Assembly: GCA_026119935.1 (NCBI GenBank)
Contig: JALRMH010000042.1
Coordinates: 291,289 to 355,288, forward strand
Source of the DNA: Endothia cerciana
Taxonomy: Eukaryota; Ascomycota; Sordariomycetes; Diaporthales; Cryphonectriaceae
DNA length: 64,000 nucleotides
Direction: 5' to 3'
Shown here: piece by piece, positions 22,625 to 35,245 of the stretch
Layout of the letters: every line of letters begins with the position of its first letter
How positions within the stretch are numbered: position 1 is the first letter of the stretch
Made by a program: the position numbers and the translations under genes
The notes under the pieces: model-generated
Seen by the model: only the letters and a program-made list of their open reading frames with translations
Told to the model about the DNA's origin: nothing
Database searches by the model: none

Positions 22625-24902
22625 ATGGCTACCATCGCCCTCCCTCGACCCCTCCCCCCCCACCGACCCTCTTCCTCCATCGCCAGCCTGTCTCCTGCCT
22701 TGACCATCGATACTCTCGAGGGCCAGGCTGAATCCTGCCCGCCTGCCGTCCCCAATAAACACATTCCCATCTGCCCTCCCGGGCCCGTCCCGCAACAGGA
22801 TCCTACCACCCCGCCCCCGTCCCCGGGTAGAAAGGAGCAGGCCCCTCAGCAGTCCCTCCTCTACCCTCCCACGAGGTTCAGCCGTGCCAGTTCGGGATCC
22901 GCCGTCGTCTACGAGATATCTCCCGCACAGGTCGCCGAGGCCCTGGACTATATCTCTCGCCAGCCCCTCCCGGAACCCTCCCAGGTCTTCCCCTGGCTTC
23001 ATGGCCTGCACCCGCTCAACCACCTGCAGCAGTCCTTCTTCACTGCCCGGAACCGTAGCGCGAGGAAGACCCCCGGCTGTCTACGGGGTGTTACCCTGGT
23101 CAAGACAGACGGCGACCTGAGCGTCTCCCGGCTAAAGGGGGCCATCTCCCCCCATGAATTCGTGCACTGCTCCTCCGTCCCCGAGTTCCAGGATGTCGAC
23201 CCGCGGGACGGCTTCTCGGTCAGGAATTTCCAGATCCAGGCCGCAAAATCCGCCATGACTTCGGACATTGTCGTCTATGGGGACGATGTGCAGGCGTCCC
23301 GCAAGATGGCGAGGGATATCGCCGCCGCCCAGCAGAGGTGGCGGGACAGGCATGACGCCCAAGGTCATCCTATACCAACGTACAATACCTTCCTATGCAC
23401 CACTCCTTTCCACGAGTTCGAAGAGAACCACCCTCACCTTGTGGCTGTCGATTCCGAGGGCCTCCTGACGGGCAACGTCCTCGATTTCGTCCATCAGGAG
23501 CGGAGGGAGATGTTCACCATGACGAGGCCGTCTGAGATATCCCACAATGTCTGGATGGGCCCTACGCTTGACCGTGGTTCGCCGGAGGAGGGTGCTTTTG
23601 ACATATTGATAGAGTGCAGTGACCTGGGCTGCCTCAGCCCTGCCGCCCTCCAGGACATCGCCCAACGCAAGACGGATGGGGCGCAGGCATACCTCGACTT
23701 CCCGTCGTCTGGGAGCATCCTCCCCTCCTCATGGTCGCATGCAGAGGCCGACGGCATTGTCGAGACATGCACGTGGATATACCACCTCGCACACGGCACC
23801 TGTCCGTCGCCCTCCGCAAGCGAAAATGACGAGGACGGGGACGCCGTGATGACCGAGTCACATCAGTCTCCCAACGCCCGACCCCGCAAGATTCTCATCC
23901 ACTGCGGGGATGGATACACCGAGTCTACCATGCTGGGAATTGCTTATTACAGCTTTAGCACCGGCCGCTCCATTCCGGAAGCATGGTTAAGCCTGCATAC
24001 TACCCTCGGGCGCAACTTCTTTGCTTACCCAGCCGACGTTTCTCTCCTGACGTCCCTTGCCCCTCGTCTGCTGGCAGAGTCGCCCGCTCTCGTGGCCAGG
24101 AGCCCCTCCGAGATCGATGCCCTAGCTACAGACGAGCCCGACTGGTTACTGGGTATTGATGGGTCATTCCCGAGCCGGGTCCTGGACTATTTGTACTTGG
24201 GCAACCTCAATCACGCCAACAACCCAGACCTCCTGAGGGCCCTGGGGATACGGCAGCTCCTCAGTGTGGGAGAGTCGGCCATATGGCGCGATGGGGACCT
24301 GGAGCGATGGGGCCCCGAGAACGTGTGCGTCGTTCAAGATGTCCAAGACAATGGTATAGATCCTCTGACGGAGGAGTTCGAGCGATGTCTCGAGTTCATA
24401 GGTGAGCCATCCTTCTCAAGATCACGATCCCTTCTGGCAGGGCTCCGGGCGAGTGTCGAACAGAGCGGGCTGGCCCCTGCCGTTCGGCTTCACCACCACC
24501 TCCTCTGGCCCGTGGAAACCGGCTTCTCTCAGCCGCAGTATCGCCGAATACGGGGGCTAACATGTGACTTGGACAGATCGGGGTCGAAGAAACGGCATCG
24601 CGACACTTGTGCATTGCCGTGTAGGTGTTTCTCGGAGCGCGACCATATGTATTGCTGAGGTCATGCGAGCCATGAACCTCTCATTTCCCCGAGCCTATTG
24701 TTTCGTTCGAGCGCGAAGGCTCAACGTCATCATCCAGCCGCATCTGAGATTCGCATACGAGCTCCTGAAGTGGGAGGAAACATTGCAATGCAGAAGATCT
24801 GCCGAGACGGATGCGGCCGGCCCACCCGTCATCAAACGTGAGCTGGGGTGGGCTGAGATCGCAAGGGAGATCGCCCTGATGAATCGACCCTATGCGAGAT
24901 GA
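22625..24902 (+). CDS. pps1: Pps1-type dual-specificity protein phosphatase
   Basis: Two exons, 22625-24401 and 24577-24902 (175-bp intron), predicted 700 aa; yeast Pps1, which acts in S-phase control, is 807 aa. The C-terminal catalytic domain is completed only after splicing: RGRRNGIATLVHC then HCRVGVSRS at about 605-613, the HCx5R[S/T] loop with nucleophile Cys606 and Arg612. It follows DYLYLGNLNHA and the LLSVGE stretch typical of dual-specificity phosphatases. Upstream lies a second phosphatase-like unit with ILIHCGDGYTES (Cys427): the loop keeps Cys but has Glu where the essential Arg should be, so this domain is probably a pseudophosphatase. The N-terminal 90 residues are Pro/Ser-rich. 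Substrates are not inferable. The ATG at 22625 follows a CT-rich leader. The gene is convergent with atg18, 809 bp away. Confidence 0.9.
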
Positions 24903-25711
24903 TATAAACAGGCTGCACTTTTCTTTCCTTGCCCTTTTCTTTTCCTTCTAAAAACACCTTTACCTGACGCCAGCTACCGTGGCTTGACCGGCTCTCCTCG
25001 GGCGAGAACGGTCTGATTCGGTGGGGCTGGATACCGGGAACGACCTTCACGATTTATGAAATGGGTACATGCTCTGGGCCATGACTGATGGACAGCAGAC
25101 CATATTTGCTAGGAATTCTGGAGTTGGATGGCCTCAAAATATGGAGCATCCTTGGCGACGGTGCTATGTATTCTGATTATCGCAATCTGGGGCTGATATG
25201 ACAACATGCAAGCAATAGTACTTCATGCCTATTAGGCAGGCTCTTTAGTACCTCGTGGGCTCGTCAGGGCGCCTCTTGCATAGTTGACTTGCTTGTGCCT
25301 TGTCCTCCGAGGAACCTTCCACTTGCGGGTTCTCTCAAGAATCCGACGCCATCACCCTCCGTCAACAGAAAGAAGTCTTTAATGACAGGGCAAAAAGCGC
25401 AGCCAGGGTATCAATGACGAGTGTGAGAGCACTCCATGAGAGCGCCCCATATGCTACGTAGACCTGGACGTCATCTGCCTTGTTTGATGGGTGGATCGAT
25501 GGCAGACTGCGAGTCCTCTAGGCCTGTCATGAGGATGAGCATCAGGAAACAACAAAACTTGCTTGAAACGACATGCCCCTGAAACCCTTGGCGCCGGCCC
25601 TGGAAAATCAACCGCTTGCAGAGCATCCGATGCAGATTCTGGATTACTTTTACCCCGTACTTCCTCCCGTGCAGAGAGCATTTCAGCGCGTAGTAAGTCA
25701 AGCTCCCGCCT
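24903..25711. other. Intergenic between convergent genes
   Basis: A 3'-to-3' spacer of 809 bp holding the terminators of pps1 (+) and atg18 (-). The first 60 bases after the pps1 stop are T/C-rich (TTTCTTTCC, CTTTTCTTTTCC). Small ORFs at 25454-25758 overlap the atg18 terminal exon and are shadows. Confidence 0.5.
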
Positions 25712-27357
25712 CTAGGGATTGAATGAGGCGTCCATTTTGTCATCTCCCTCGAGGACACTAATGCTCATCCACGGAGTCAGCCATGGCGACTAAGCATGAT
25801 CGAAAAGCAGACGCGCAGGATCACTTACGAGAACTGACGGACGAGGTAACCCTCACCGCCGTGCTCCATATCGATATTGAAAACGTAGAAACCCCCGTCA
25901 CTCGTCACAACCATGACCTGGGGGCTGCTGCTGCTCATGGCAACAACGCTTCGCATGGGCCCATTGGGGGAGATCAGGTTAGAAGGCCCCGGGGGGGGGG
26001 CGCCCTTGTTAGGTGGAGGCGCTGACGACACCTTCGGTATCTTGATGAAGGCGAAGTCGCGCAGGGGCTCCCACATCTCCGTGACTGTCTGCGGGAGATA
26101 CGACCCAACGACGCCTGCCACGCTTCGCCCCATCAACTGCGAGGACCTCCGCAGCATACTACTGAAAGAGCCGCTCTGTCTCCGGTTTGCAGAGGCACCG
26201 GTGCCACCGGACCCATGATTCGCCGAGGAGCCTGCTATGTCGGCGGCTTCGCTGCGCGGGGAGCCCGTGGCGCTGCCGGGTGAATCATTGCCGCTGTCAT
26301 AGCTTTGTGACCGTGAACGTGCCCGGGCCCAGCGACTCGCACGCGGCGACGAGGGGTGATCCATCGTCCCGGCCCCACCAGCCATGGCGTTTCCTTCGGC
26401 CGCCGCTGTTGCGGAAAGCCGGAATATATGGACGGTGTCTGAAGTCGAGGAGACGCATAGTAATGTGGAGCTGAGGTTGAAGGACATGCTGTAGATGGTC
26501 GAAGGGTAGGTGCCGCGGCGGAACTGGTACAGCTTCTGGCCCCGCGGGACGGAGAAGACGCGGACGATGGTGCCCGTCTCGGAAGCGGTCGCCAGGAGGG
26601 TGCCCTCACTGTTCAGGGCGATACAGGAGAGGGGCGAACGGTGTGCCTCGATGACGTTAACGGCCTTAAGAGTGACAGTGTCGAAGATGAGAACATCGCC
26701 AGAGGTCGGTGGGATGTAGGTGGAAAGGGGAGGGGCGTGCTGCGGCCGCCTCTCGCCCGTATCCTCCCTGGGCTTGGGTAGTGGGTAGGCGATGTAGCAG
26801 TTCTCGGAGGAAGGCGATAGGGCGCATATGGCGGTCGGGTTCGGGGAGGTAGATATGACGTAGAGCAGGGTCATGTTGGCGATGTCGTAAAGGTAAATCT
26901 CCTCCTCGAGGACCACGGCCAGGCGGCGGCGGTTCAGGCGGACGGCGAGGACGGCCGAGCGGAATGTGAGCTCGCATATCACGGAGGCCCTCTGCCCGGG
27001 ACGAGTCAGCCAGCAAGCACGGTACACGCGGAGGTGGCAGGGGCAAAGAAGACCTTTGTATTCTGGATTATGAGATGCCGAGGGGAAAGGACGAGGGCGA
27101 CGAGGGAGGTTGAGAAGAGCATCTCGATGATCGAGACGTTGCCATCGTCGCTGCTGAAGATCTTGGAAAAGGGATCGGTATGGTAGATACGGAAGCCTTT
27201 CGAGGTGCCTATTGAGGAAAGAGGGAGGTCGGGAGGTCAGCGAGGGGGCGAGCACAAAAGAGCGGGCAGTCTGGGTGAGCCGGGCAGTGGACTCACCAAC
27301 CGCAAGACAACTGTGATCCTGGTTGAAGGTGATGAAGTTGAGGTTGGCCGCGGCCAT
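25712..27357 (-). CDS. atg18: Atg18, PROPPIN-family phosphoinositide-binding autophagy protein
   Basis: Four exons (27357-27297, 27208-27054, 26991-25829, 25757-25712), predicted 474 aa. Atg18 is a seven-bladed WD40 beta-propeller that binds PI3P and PI(3,5)P2 and works with Atg2 at the phagophore and in vacuole homeostasis. Evidence: MAAANLNFITFNQDHSCLAVG at the start, then after intron 1 TSKGFRIYHTDPFSK, after intron 2 ICELTFRSAVLAVRLNRRRLAV, EEEIYLYDIANM, SGDVLIFDTVTLKAVNVIEAH and SCIALNSEGTLLATAS. The lipid-binding FRRG motif follows in KLYQFRRGTYPSTIYS. A Ser/Gly-rich insertion after TVHIFRLS matches the long loop of blade 6. The last intron was added because it converts a premature end at QFS into QFSVLEGDD, the usual C-terminus. 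A continuous frame without introns 1 and 2 gives a non-propeller sequence and is rejected. Confidence 0.95.
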
Positions 27358-28514
27358 TTCGCCCAAGGACGCCGCAGGCTGGCAGCCAGACGGCGGAAGA
27401 TCGGCTTGACCGTGTTGGCTGGTTAGATGCACGGGCAGGTATGGCAGACCCCGAGGCGCCAAGGCATGCTCCACGCCAGCAGAGGTCGTCAGGAGGCGGC
27501 TCAACAAGGCGGAACCGGACGGATGAGGACGGCGAGTTGGCCAAGGTCAGCGACAACCGATGATACTGGGGGGTATACCTAAGTCAGTCATACGAGGCAG
27601 AGAAGACAGACGTCAACGCCGGCGGGGCTAGTGGAGGTGGGGGGGGGGGGCTGAAAGTGAGTCGGTCTCTGACAACGAGCATCAAGAAGCTTGCTTCCCT
27701 CCCCCTCCGTCGTGGAGCTTCCCTTGCAGGCCCTAGGTTCAAGCTGCCAGATACCGCAAGCAGCACGTAAGTACCATAGTACCATGACTACCCCCAGTAG
27801 AGAACACAGCGGGGCAGGAGCCAGCATGCCTTGTCAGATCCCTGTCCCCTGTCCACCACCGCCCGCAGTGCTGTACATGTACAGTACAGGTCGAAAGCCA
27901 TGGCCTCGTCAAGTCTGGACCAAGAGTTGATTTCAAAAATACGATGGCGGCCATCCTGCCACAGAGGAGAGGGACTACCCGACCACCTGTCTCTTCACGG
28001 TGCCACGCCGTATCCCGGTAGAAGAACGAGGGCGGCTGAAAGTCGCATCTCGGACGGAGGCTCTTAAGGACCCTGGGGATTCCGCCCCAGCGGGTGACCA
28101 GGGTCATCACCACGTACCCATAGTGCAGTAATGTATGTATGTACTCTGTACCCGCAGGTCAGAGATCAAACTTCAACCCTTCCTTCTCACGACACGGCAA
28201 AAATCGTCAAGTGGTCGGGTATTTCTGGGCTGGACTGGTCCTGGCTGCAAGCCCGAATACTGTCCCATCTCGACCAGTCAGTCTCTGGTCGTCGTTGTAT
28301 AGAACTCGTTCCTTGGGGTGCTGCAAAATTCTGCCTCAGACTTTCTTCTGCTGGAGCCATCCCCGTGATCAACACTTTTCTCTATCCCCCCACCCTTTTC
28401 TTTCTTCTTCTTTTCTTTATTTCTTCTTTCTCCTGTCTCTTTTCCCTTCGACTCTGGGCTTCGCATCCCCACCCTCAGCCTCCGAGTCGTCTCCTAGCCC
28501 TCGAGACCCGAGCG
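27358..28514. promoter_or_regulatory. Shared upstream region of atg18 and tyw4
   Basis: 1157 bp between two divergent start codons. Visible features are a G-run near 27641-27650, GTAC palindromes at 27765-27790 and 27868-27885, and a pyrimidine-rich T/C block at 28380-28450 ahead of the tyw4 start, typical of a fungal core promoter or leader. I could not assign specific factor sites. Confidence 0.45.
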
Positions 28515-31500
28515 ATGGGCACACAGAGATGGCGGGACCATGGCCCCGGTCAGGTTCATGGCCTGGCCACCGCTAAGGGCGATGATATGCTGGTCATGGC
28601 AACCAACAACAGTAGCATCGTCTCCAAGAGGAGCGTCGAGCGCCTTTACTACCCAGACGAGCCACATTTCTTCCGCTTCTTCGTCAACAAGTTCCAGCGG
28701 AGAGCGCCTCTGATCAACAGGGGCTACCACCTCAGGCTTCATGTCATCGATATCACCCTGCGCAACTTTTTACAGCAGCCTTCTCCCAAGGCCAAGGTCG
28801 TTGTGAATCTTGGCTGTGGCAGGTAGGCTGTCCCCGTCCTCACCCCACCCCCCTAACCCCTCCGACTACCTTCTGCTGGACGACGGCTGATCGTCTCCCC
28901 CTCTAGCGATGTCATCCCTTGGCAGTGTTGGACTCGTTATCCGGAAGACTGCGCCGGGTCCCGGGCAGTCTTTGTTGATATCGACTTCCCAGACCTCATC
29001 CAGAGTAAACGTCAGGTCGTGCTGAACACACCTGAGCTGGTGTCACATCTATCACAAGTCGGTGCCGGAGAGACCGATCCACACGTGCTGTTACGCAGCG
29101 ATCGGTACTATCAAGTGGGATGTGACCTCCGCCAGACTGCCACCCTCGAGGCCGCCTTGGCCTCTATTGTCGACGTGCGAGACTACCTTTTCATGTTCGT
29201 TGCCGAGGTCTCGATAACGTACATGGAGACAGGTGCTGCTGACTCGGTCATACAATGGGCCAGCACTCTCGGTCAAGGTATTTCCCTGTCGTTCCTTGCC
29301 CTTGTAATCTTGCTCGTAGATACATCATCTTCACAACATGGGCCTCTTTCCTATGAAGACCCGAGGGCTCAACAGTCGAGAGCATCCCGCGTCAGGGCTG
29401 ATGCTGATCTCCTACACAGCCGAGTTTTGCCTGCTCGAGCAGATTCTGCCAGACGGCCCTGACCACCCATTTGCGAGTACCATGACAGGTCATTTCGAGA
29501 AGCTGTCCACGCCAATCAAGTCGGTGACTACCTATCCGACGATCCCTCAGCAGTGCGACCGATTCAGGAATAAGGGCTGGTCCTCGATAAATGCTCAGTC
29601 TCTATGGTCTGCCTGGAACGACGAGACCTTCCTGACGCCAGATGACCGCCGGGAGCTAGATCATGTCGAGCCATTCGACGAGTGGGAGGTACGTTTCCAC
29701 GCCGTTGTTCGTGCCAGTTACCACCGTCCATGCGTGAGGTGTCAGGAAGCTCCTTCAATCAACCTCCTAGGATGGCCATACTGTCTTGTATCTGCTGACG
29801 AAAAGTCAATGCTAGGAGTTTGTCCTATTCGGGAGTCATTACGTTCTCCTTCATGCCAAAAATTACGTTGACGGGCGCTCGGATCCTGTTCTCAGAAGTC
29901 CTTCATCGTCGATTGCATCGACGGTAATTGAGACACACTACCATAAGCTCACAGGTCAACATGGTCTCCGTCGATTTGGCGGGGCCATGGTCGCAGTCGA
30001 TGCTCTTGGGAACGAGTCGATCATCAACTGTCTGGGTCTGGGTAGCTCCACTCGCCTCCCATCGTGCGACGTCTACACTCGCGGAGGCCTCCCCTGTGGC
30101 CTGCACATGCAGTCTCAAGGGGGGCCATCCAGTCGCATGTGCTTTACTTTGACCGATATGGGGCATCATGGAGTTCTACTCGCCGGTGGTCGATCATCAC
30201 CGGCGAAAGCGATGAGCGATTGCTGGCTGTTCAAAAAAGACTCTCAGAGGTGGGAACGGACACACAATTTGCCTGTCCCTCTCTACAGGCATTCCGCTTG
30301 TAGGCTTGCGGGCTCTTCCTTGGCTCTCGTATTTGGTGGAAGATCAGGGGCGACAGGACTCTCAGACTTGGTCACTGTATATCATCCTGAAAAGGGTTGG
30401 TTGGATTGTCAGGCTGCGGGCTCGATTTGGCCAATTCTAGTTTTTGGCGCGACGCTCACCTGCTGCGGCCGGAAGCCCGGGGATCGCCTAACGTTTTATG
30501 GCTTCTTGGTGGGTGGCCTTTCGAGCGGTGGTACGATAGTCAGACAGACACTGGCATGGGATCTCTCATTTAGCGATGTTCAGGTGAGTCTATCCTGTCA
30601 ATCCGTCTTCGTCGCGATGTTACTGACACACTGAGGTTCCGACCATTACTTTCTCTCCTGCCGGAATCCGTGGGGCTGAAACGTCCAATCTCCTAGCCAG
30701 GTTTGGAGCTGCGTACGTACAAGATCGTGATTCATTGGTACTCATCGGTGGCATCGGATGTGATGGTATAATTAGTCGTATGGCTAACATAACTGCCTTC
30801 TCTACTTCTGAGTCGGAGATACGGGCAGTCACGGGGCTAGCCATTCCAGCCTTGGGTATTCCACGTCCTCTGCTCGTTGGTTCGAGTGCAGTGCTCACAG
30901 AAGAGCGGCAAATCGTCATTCTGGGCGGGGCGGCCACTTGTTTTTCTATGGGAACTTTTTGTATGTGCGAGACTTTTATCCCCTCCTTGCCACTTCCTCT
31001 CAAGCCATGCTGATGCTTCTTCTTAGGGACAAAGGGCGTATACACATTGAACTTGCCCGGCGCGAGACCGGATGGTCCAATTAGAAGGGATGCAGGGTGG
31101 CAGTTCTTGCAGAGTGCCGAGATGGTCCAGATGCCGTCACAGGACGTACGAAAGCCCAGCTCTGATCAGGCAGCAGAGGTGAAACGCATCCGGCGGGTCT
31201 CTGTGGACTCGGGAGAGTCTTTCAAGAAGATAACAGCGGACGGTTTGCCCGTCATCCTGGAAAGGCTCAACCTCGGCCCATGCCTCACTACATGGACCTT
31301 GCATTACCTGACGGATCGAATAGGGGGGGATCGTAAGGTGGGCATGAGCCCATCAAGAACAAATCAGATGCACACCGCTAACGAGAAAATTGACAATTAC
31401 CTAGGTGGTCGTCCACGAGTCCCAGTCAAAGAACATGGACTTCAACGCCAAGAACTTTCGATATACGACTATGGACTTTGGTGGTTTCGTAAAAGGGGTG

Positions 31501-32373
31501 GAGGATGGCAGACAGCTCTACTTACGCGCTCTGTCCGTGGATGCCCCAGCTAATCAGGCAGCAAATCTCGAGCGAGACTTCCCAACGCTGGCCTCTGACT
31601 TCATCCTGCCCGATCAACTGCGCGCATGCAAAGACAACATGCACAGCTCAATACTACGGATTTCCGGTCCGGTAACTATGTGGCTTCACTACGGTACTTG
31701 GAGAATTCCCTCGCACCCCTTCGTCAGCTGCTGACGCATAATTGCCAGATGTGCAAGCCAACGTGTACTGTCAGGTCAGCGGGGCTAAGCGGATGGTCTT
31801 GTTCCCGCCGTCAGACATCACCCACCTGTCCTTCGCGCCTGGAGCTTCGAGTTCCAGCATTGATGTCTTCAGCTCTCTCAAGTCTTCGGCCTTAGGGCTC
31901 ACCCATCCGGTGGAGGCAGATCTGAACCCAGGCGACGTCTTATACCTCCCACCTCTGGTTAGTGATTACTTGCAAGCCCCCCCCCCCCCCCAACCCCGCC
32001 CCCCGAGTTGATTTCCACTTCTGGGCCCTAGTTCTTGTGGTCCTCGATGGCCTCACGTCCGGTCAAACCTCGACGAGCATGCCACCTCCCGAAGATTGTG
32101 GTCACTGACATACTGCAGTGGCTGCACACCGCTGAACCGACCGCCAATCTCTCCATCGCCGTCAATGTATTCTTTCGTAGTCTCGAACCTGGCAATTATG
32201 CAGTAGGGCGCGATGTATATGGCAACAGAGACCTTGCCGCGTATGACAAAGGACGGCAGGAGATCAACCGAATAGTGAACGCCTTTAGCAAGGTTCCTGA
32301 TAATTACAAGCAGTTCTACTTGCTCAGACTAGCGGGGGAGCTGGCTGGAAAGGCAAGGAATCCAGATTCTTAA
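28515..32373 (+). CDS. ppm2: tRNA wybutosine-synthesising protein 4 (Tyw4/Ppm2; methyltransferase, Kelch, JmjC)
   Basis: Nine exons: 28515-28822, 28907-29277, 29420-29688, 29816-30583, 30636-30960, 31027-31337, 31405-31693, 31749-31957, 32119-32373; 1034 aa, the usual size. The enzyme uses S-adenosylmethionine to complete the wybutosine side chain at position 37 of tRNA-Phe. N-terminal LCMT-type methyltransferase: VVVNLGCG-SDVIPWQCW (SAM loop, joined across intron 1), VFVDIDFPDL, and FVAEVSITYM. After the join WE-EFVLFGSHYVLLHA comes a Kelch-like region (LLAGGRSS, LVFGGRSG, FLVGGLSSGG, VLIGGIG, VILGGAA). The C-terminal JmjC/cupin part has HYD at 879-881 and WLH at 951-953, a plausible HxD..H metal triad. 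The last 161-bp intron contains a C-run; reading through it stays open but replaces the conserved PPL-WLHTA join, so it is treated as intron. The 3' end faces rad3 at 56 bp. Confidence 0.93.
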
Positions 32374-32429
32374 GCATGCTGGGCCGGATGGTTAATAGTG
32401 TCGACGACAACTACCACGTCAGAACAAAT

Positions 32430-35245
32430 CTACATCCCATCGAGCTCCATGAAGCCGTCATCTAGATCATCATCCCCGATGTAGTCAATCTCCTGTCCTG
32501 CTGCCTGCTGGTTGGTATTACCACCTCCGTTGACCTGTGCGTCCCTCAATTCTTGTATCTGCTGCTCGTCAAGCTGCTCCTGGTGCTTCTTGAGGTCAGA
32601 TTCGCTCCAGGTGCTGATCCCCTCCTGATCCTTCGCCCTGAAAGGCTGAGCCATATTTCTCAAGAACCGCCTGGCACTGCTGACTGCCATATCTGTGCTA
32701 AGATTGCTGTCGGAGTCTAGTAGGGCCTGGTTGATCCATTTCGGAAGCTGCCCCCGCTTCTTCTGGAACCGCCTGTCCGCCAGCACCATGATACCATAAT
32801 CGTCTTTGCCTCTCAACACTCGTCCTAGACACTGGGCCGCGTGGCGCATGGCGTCGAAGGACAGGAAGTCGTTCTCCCGGATGCGATAGGTCTCCCTCAG
32901 GAACTCCAGGCGAGCCTTGAGGATGCGGGACTCAGTGTATTGGAAGGGCACACCCATGCACAGCACTGTTCGGCCATATTGATGGTCGAAGTCGATACCC
33001 TCTGAGACCTTGCCTCGAGCCACGCACAGCAAGACAGCGCCGCGACCGTTGCAACATGCAGTGCGGTAGGTCTCCAGCGCGAGTGAGGTCTCTTGAGCGT
33101 CTGGAGTCTCGACAAGTATGAGCTTGTACTTCCAAACCTCGTTCAGGATGCCCATACCCTGCCACATACTGATGATGGACTCCATGTACAAGTAGGAGGG
33201 GAAGAAGACGACGAGACCATCTGGTGTGGTCTTGGCAAACTCCGTCAAGAGATTGCCGTAGTTGCGCACAACACTCGGCTCGTTGCGCACCTGGAAGCTT
33301 GTAGAGATGGCAGCCTGGTCGCTGCCTCTTGTCACGATCATTGGCAAGAAAGACCGCCGAGCCAGCGTCATGCTGTATGACTCTTGCACGACCGTCGTAA
33401 AGCCCAGCATCTTTGGATACATCTCGAGGGGCGAGATAGTACCGGACGTGATGATGACAGAGCTGAACCGATCAAACACCGGCTTGATGGCAATAGCCGC
33501 GTCCAGGCAGGTGAAGTGGAGGACAGGATTGGGCACCTCAGCCGTGTCGGACTCATACGGCTCCAGTATAAGAAGAAACCCCTTCTCGTAGGTGGCAACG
33601 AGGGTGGCGAAGGTGGCGACCTCCTGTAGGGGCTGATAGTCCTCGATGTTGGTGAGCTCGAGGGTTCTGACGAGGGACGTGAGGCGTTCGGCACAGAATC
33701 TGAGAGGTTTCTTTTCGATGAAGGTGAATTCCTTCAGGTGGGCCAGGAACGAGGGAGGGGTCTCTGAGATGACCTGTCGGACCTTCATGCGCGTCTAGAA
33801 GCCCCGAGACGTCAGTGATTGCGGCCTTCAAGGATGTTATGGAAGAGCTCGAACCTTGAGGTACTCGATGAACCGCTTCAAAAAAGCCACGAAGTGCTCT
33901 GCCCTGCGTATGTTGCCCGGCACCGCCTCCTTAAGTAAGTCCTCGGGCAACACTGTGCACAAGGTCAGAAACCCTACGGAAAGACGAGGTCGGTTGAAGG
34001 TCCTCACCTGGGTTTGCCATAAGGGCATCTTCCTGTCGGGCCTCGTCTACCTCTCTCAGGCCGTCGACCAGCTTCTGATACTCGTTCTCAAGCGCCCGCT
34101 GGTCGGTCTCCCTCATTTGGTCGATCTTCCTCTCGAGATTCTGAGCTCCACGCGTGGCCTTCCTCAACGAGTCCTCAGTTATGTCGGTGCTGAGCGACTC
34201 GATGCAGACGTTGTCGATATTGTGAGCCTCATCGAACACGACAATGCAGTCCTTGGACAAGTCCTTGGAGACACGCTCGGCGATCTTGGGGTCGAGCAGG
34301 TAGTGATATGAGTAGATGATCACGTTGCAAAATTGCATCTGCAAGCACGTCAGCTTTTCAACAGGCCTGAAGCTGATGGTGACGGTCGCTCCGAGGCCTC
34401 ACCATGCGACGCGCTGTGAAGTAAGGGCACTGTTTGTGCTGCTCGCCATAGCGCAGGAGGCCATCAAAGGTCCAGACGCCGTTCGGTATGAGGTTGTGGG
34501 CCTCAAGAAGATCGAGGTTCTAAGCGCGTCAGCAAGTATAGCACACGGGCAGAAAGGACAAAGGCATACGTCATGATAAACGCAGAGGTCGACGTCCTCG
34601 CCACGCTCCTTCTTCTCTTTGACGAAGCCGGCCGTGAGACTCCGGCAGCGGGCGTCGACAACGTTTCCGCTCTTCTCTCGCTTGACAGAGGGGTGAAGGC
34701 AGAGGTTCTTCCTACTGGTCAGACCGAGGCCCCTGAACTCCTCCTCGTAGCCAAGCTGCTCGGTGCGGAACTTCATGAGGGCCTTGAGCTCGGCCAGGGC
34801 CTTCTCGATCTCGGACATGGTACGGGAGCAGTAGACAAGTTTCCGCTTCTCCGGGTAGTACTGCTGGTATGCGACGATCAACGACAGCAGCGAGATGGTC
34901 TTCCCGGTGCCCGAAGGCATCTCCAATACACAGTGGCCACCTGCGTCGAGGGTTCCTGGAGGAGGGTGAGCGTCTGCATTCAGCGTTGGAGCCGATCGCC
35001 CCGCCGGGGGGGGGGGGAGTTCAGCGTACGTTTGAGATCGCACATGTAGGCATATTGCTCTGCCACCGGTCAGCTCGTTGCTATCTCGTGGCTACCGCCG
35101 CTTGGTCAGCCAGGAGAAGAGGCAAACGCGTACCAGGGTAGATGTTTGGGTACGGGAAAAGCACGGGCAGATCGCTATCGACATGGTCAGCAGCGCGTAT
35201 CAGGACAGAGAGCAGAGGGACACCTCACTCTATGTTAAACCTCAT
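32430..35245 (-). CDS. rad3: Rad3/XPD, 5'-3' DNA helicase subunit of TFIIH
   Basis: Eight exons: 35245-35229, 35174-35134, 35059-35030, 34955-34570, 34519-34403, 34338-34008, 33952-33855, 33794-32430; 794 aa. It is an ATP-dependent superfamily 2 helicase with an iron-sulfur cluster, acting in nucleotide excision repair and as part of TFIIH in transcription. Exons 1-3 are only 17, 41 and 30 nt and together give MRFNIDDLPVLFPYPNIYPE then QYAYMCDLKR, matching the family N-terminus. Walker A is MPSGTGKT (42-49). FeS cysteines lie at 115, 133, 154 and 189. The DEAH box is at 233-236, followed by NIDNVCIESLS. The C-terminal helicase lobe has SEGIDFDHQYGR and QCLGRVLRGKDDYG. The tail is acidic (EIDYIGDDDLDDGFMELDGM). 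A longer frame starting inside intron 3 is an artefact. Confidence 0.96.

Noticed and set aside
31958..32118. Continuous reading through the last intron of tyw4
   Set aside because: A partial frame stays open, but it would insert C-run-encoded residues and unrelated sequence between PPL and WLHTA, a join that is conserved and supplies the second metal-site His.
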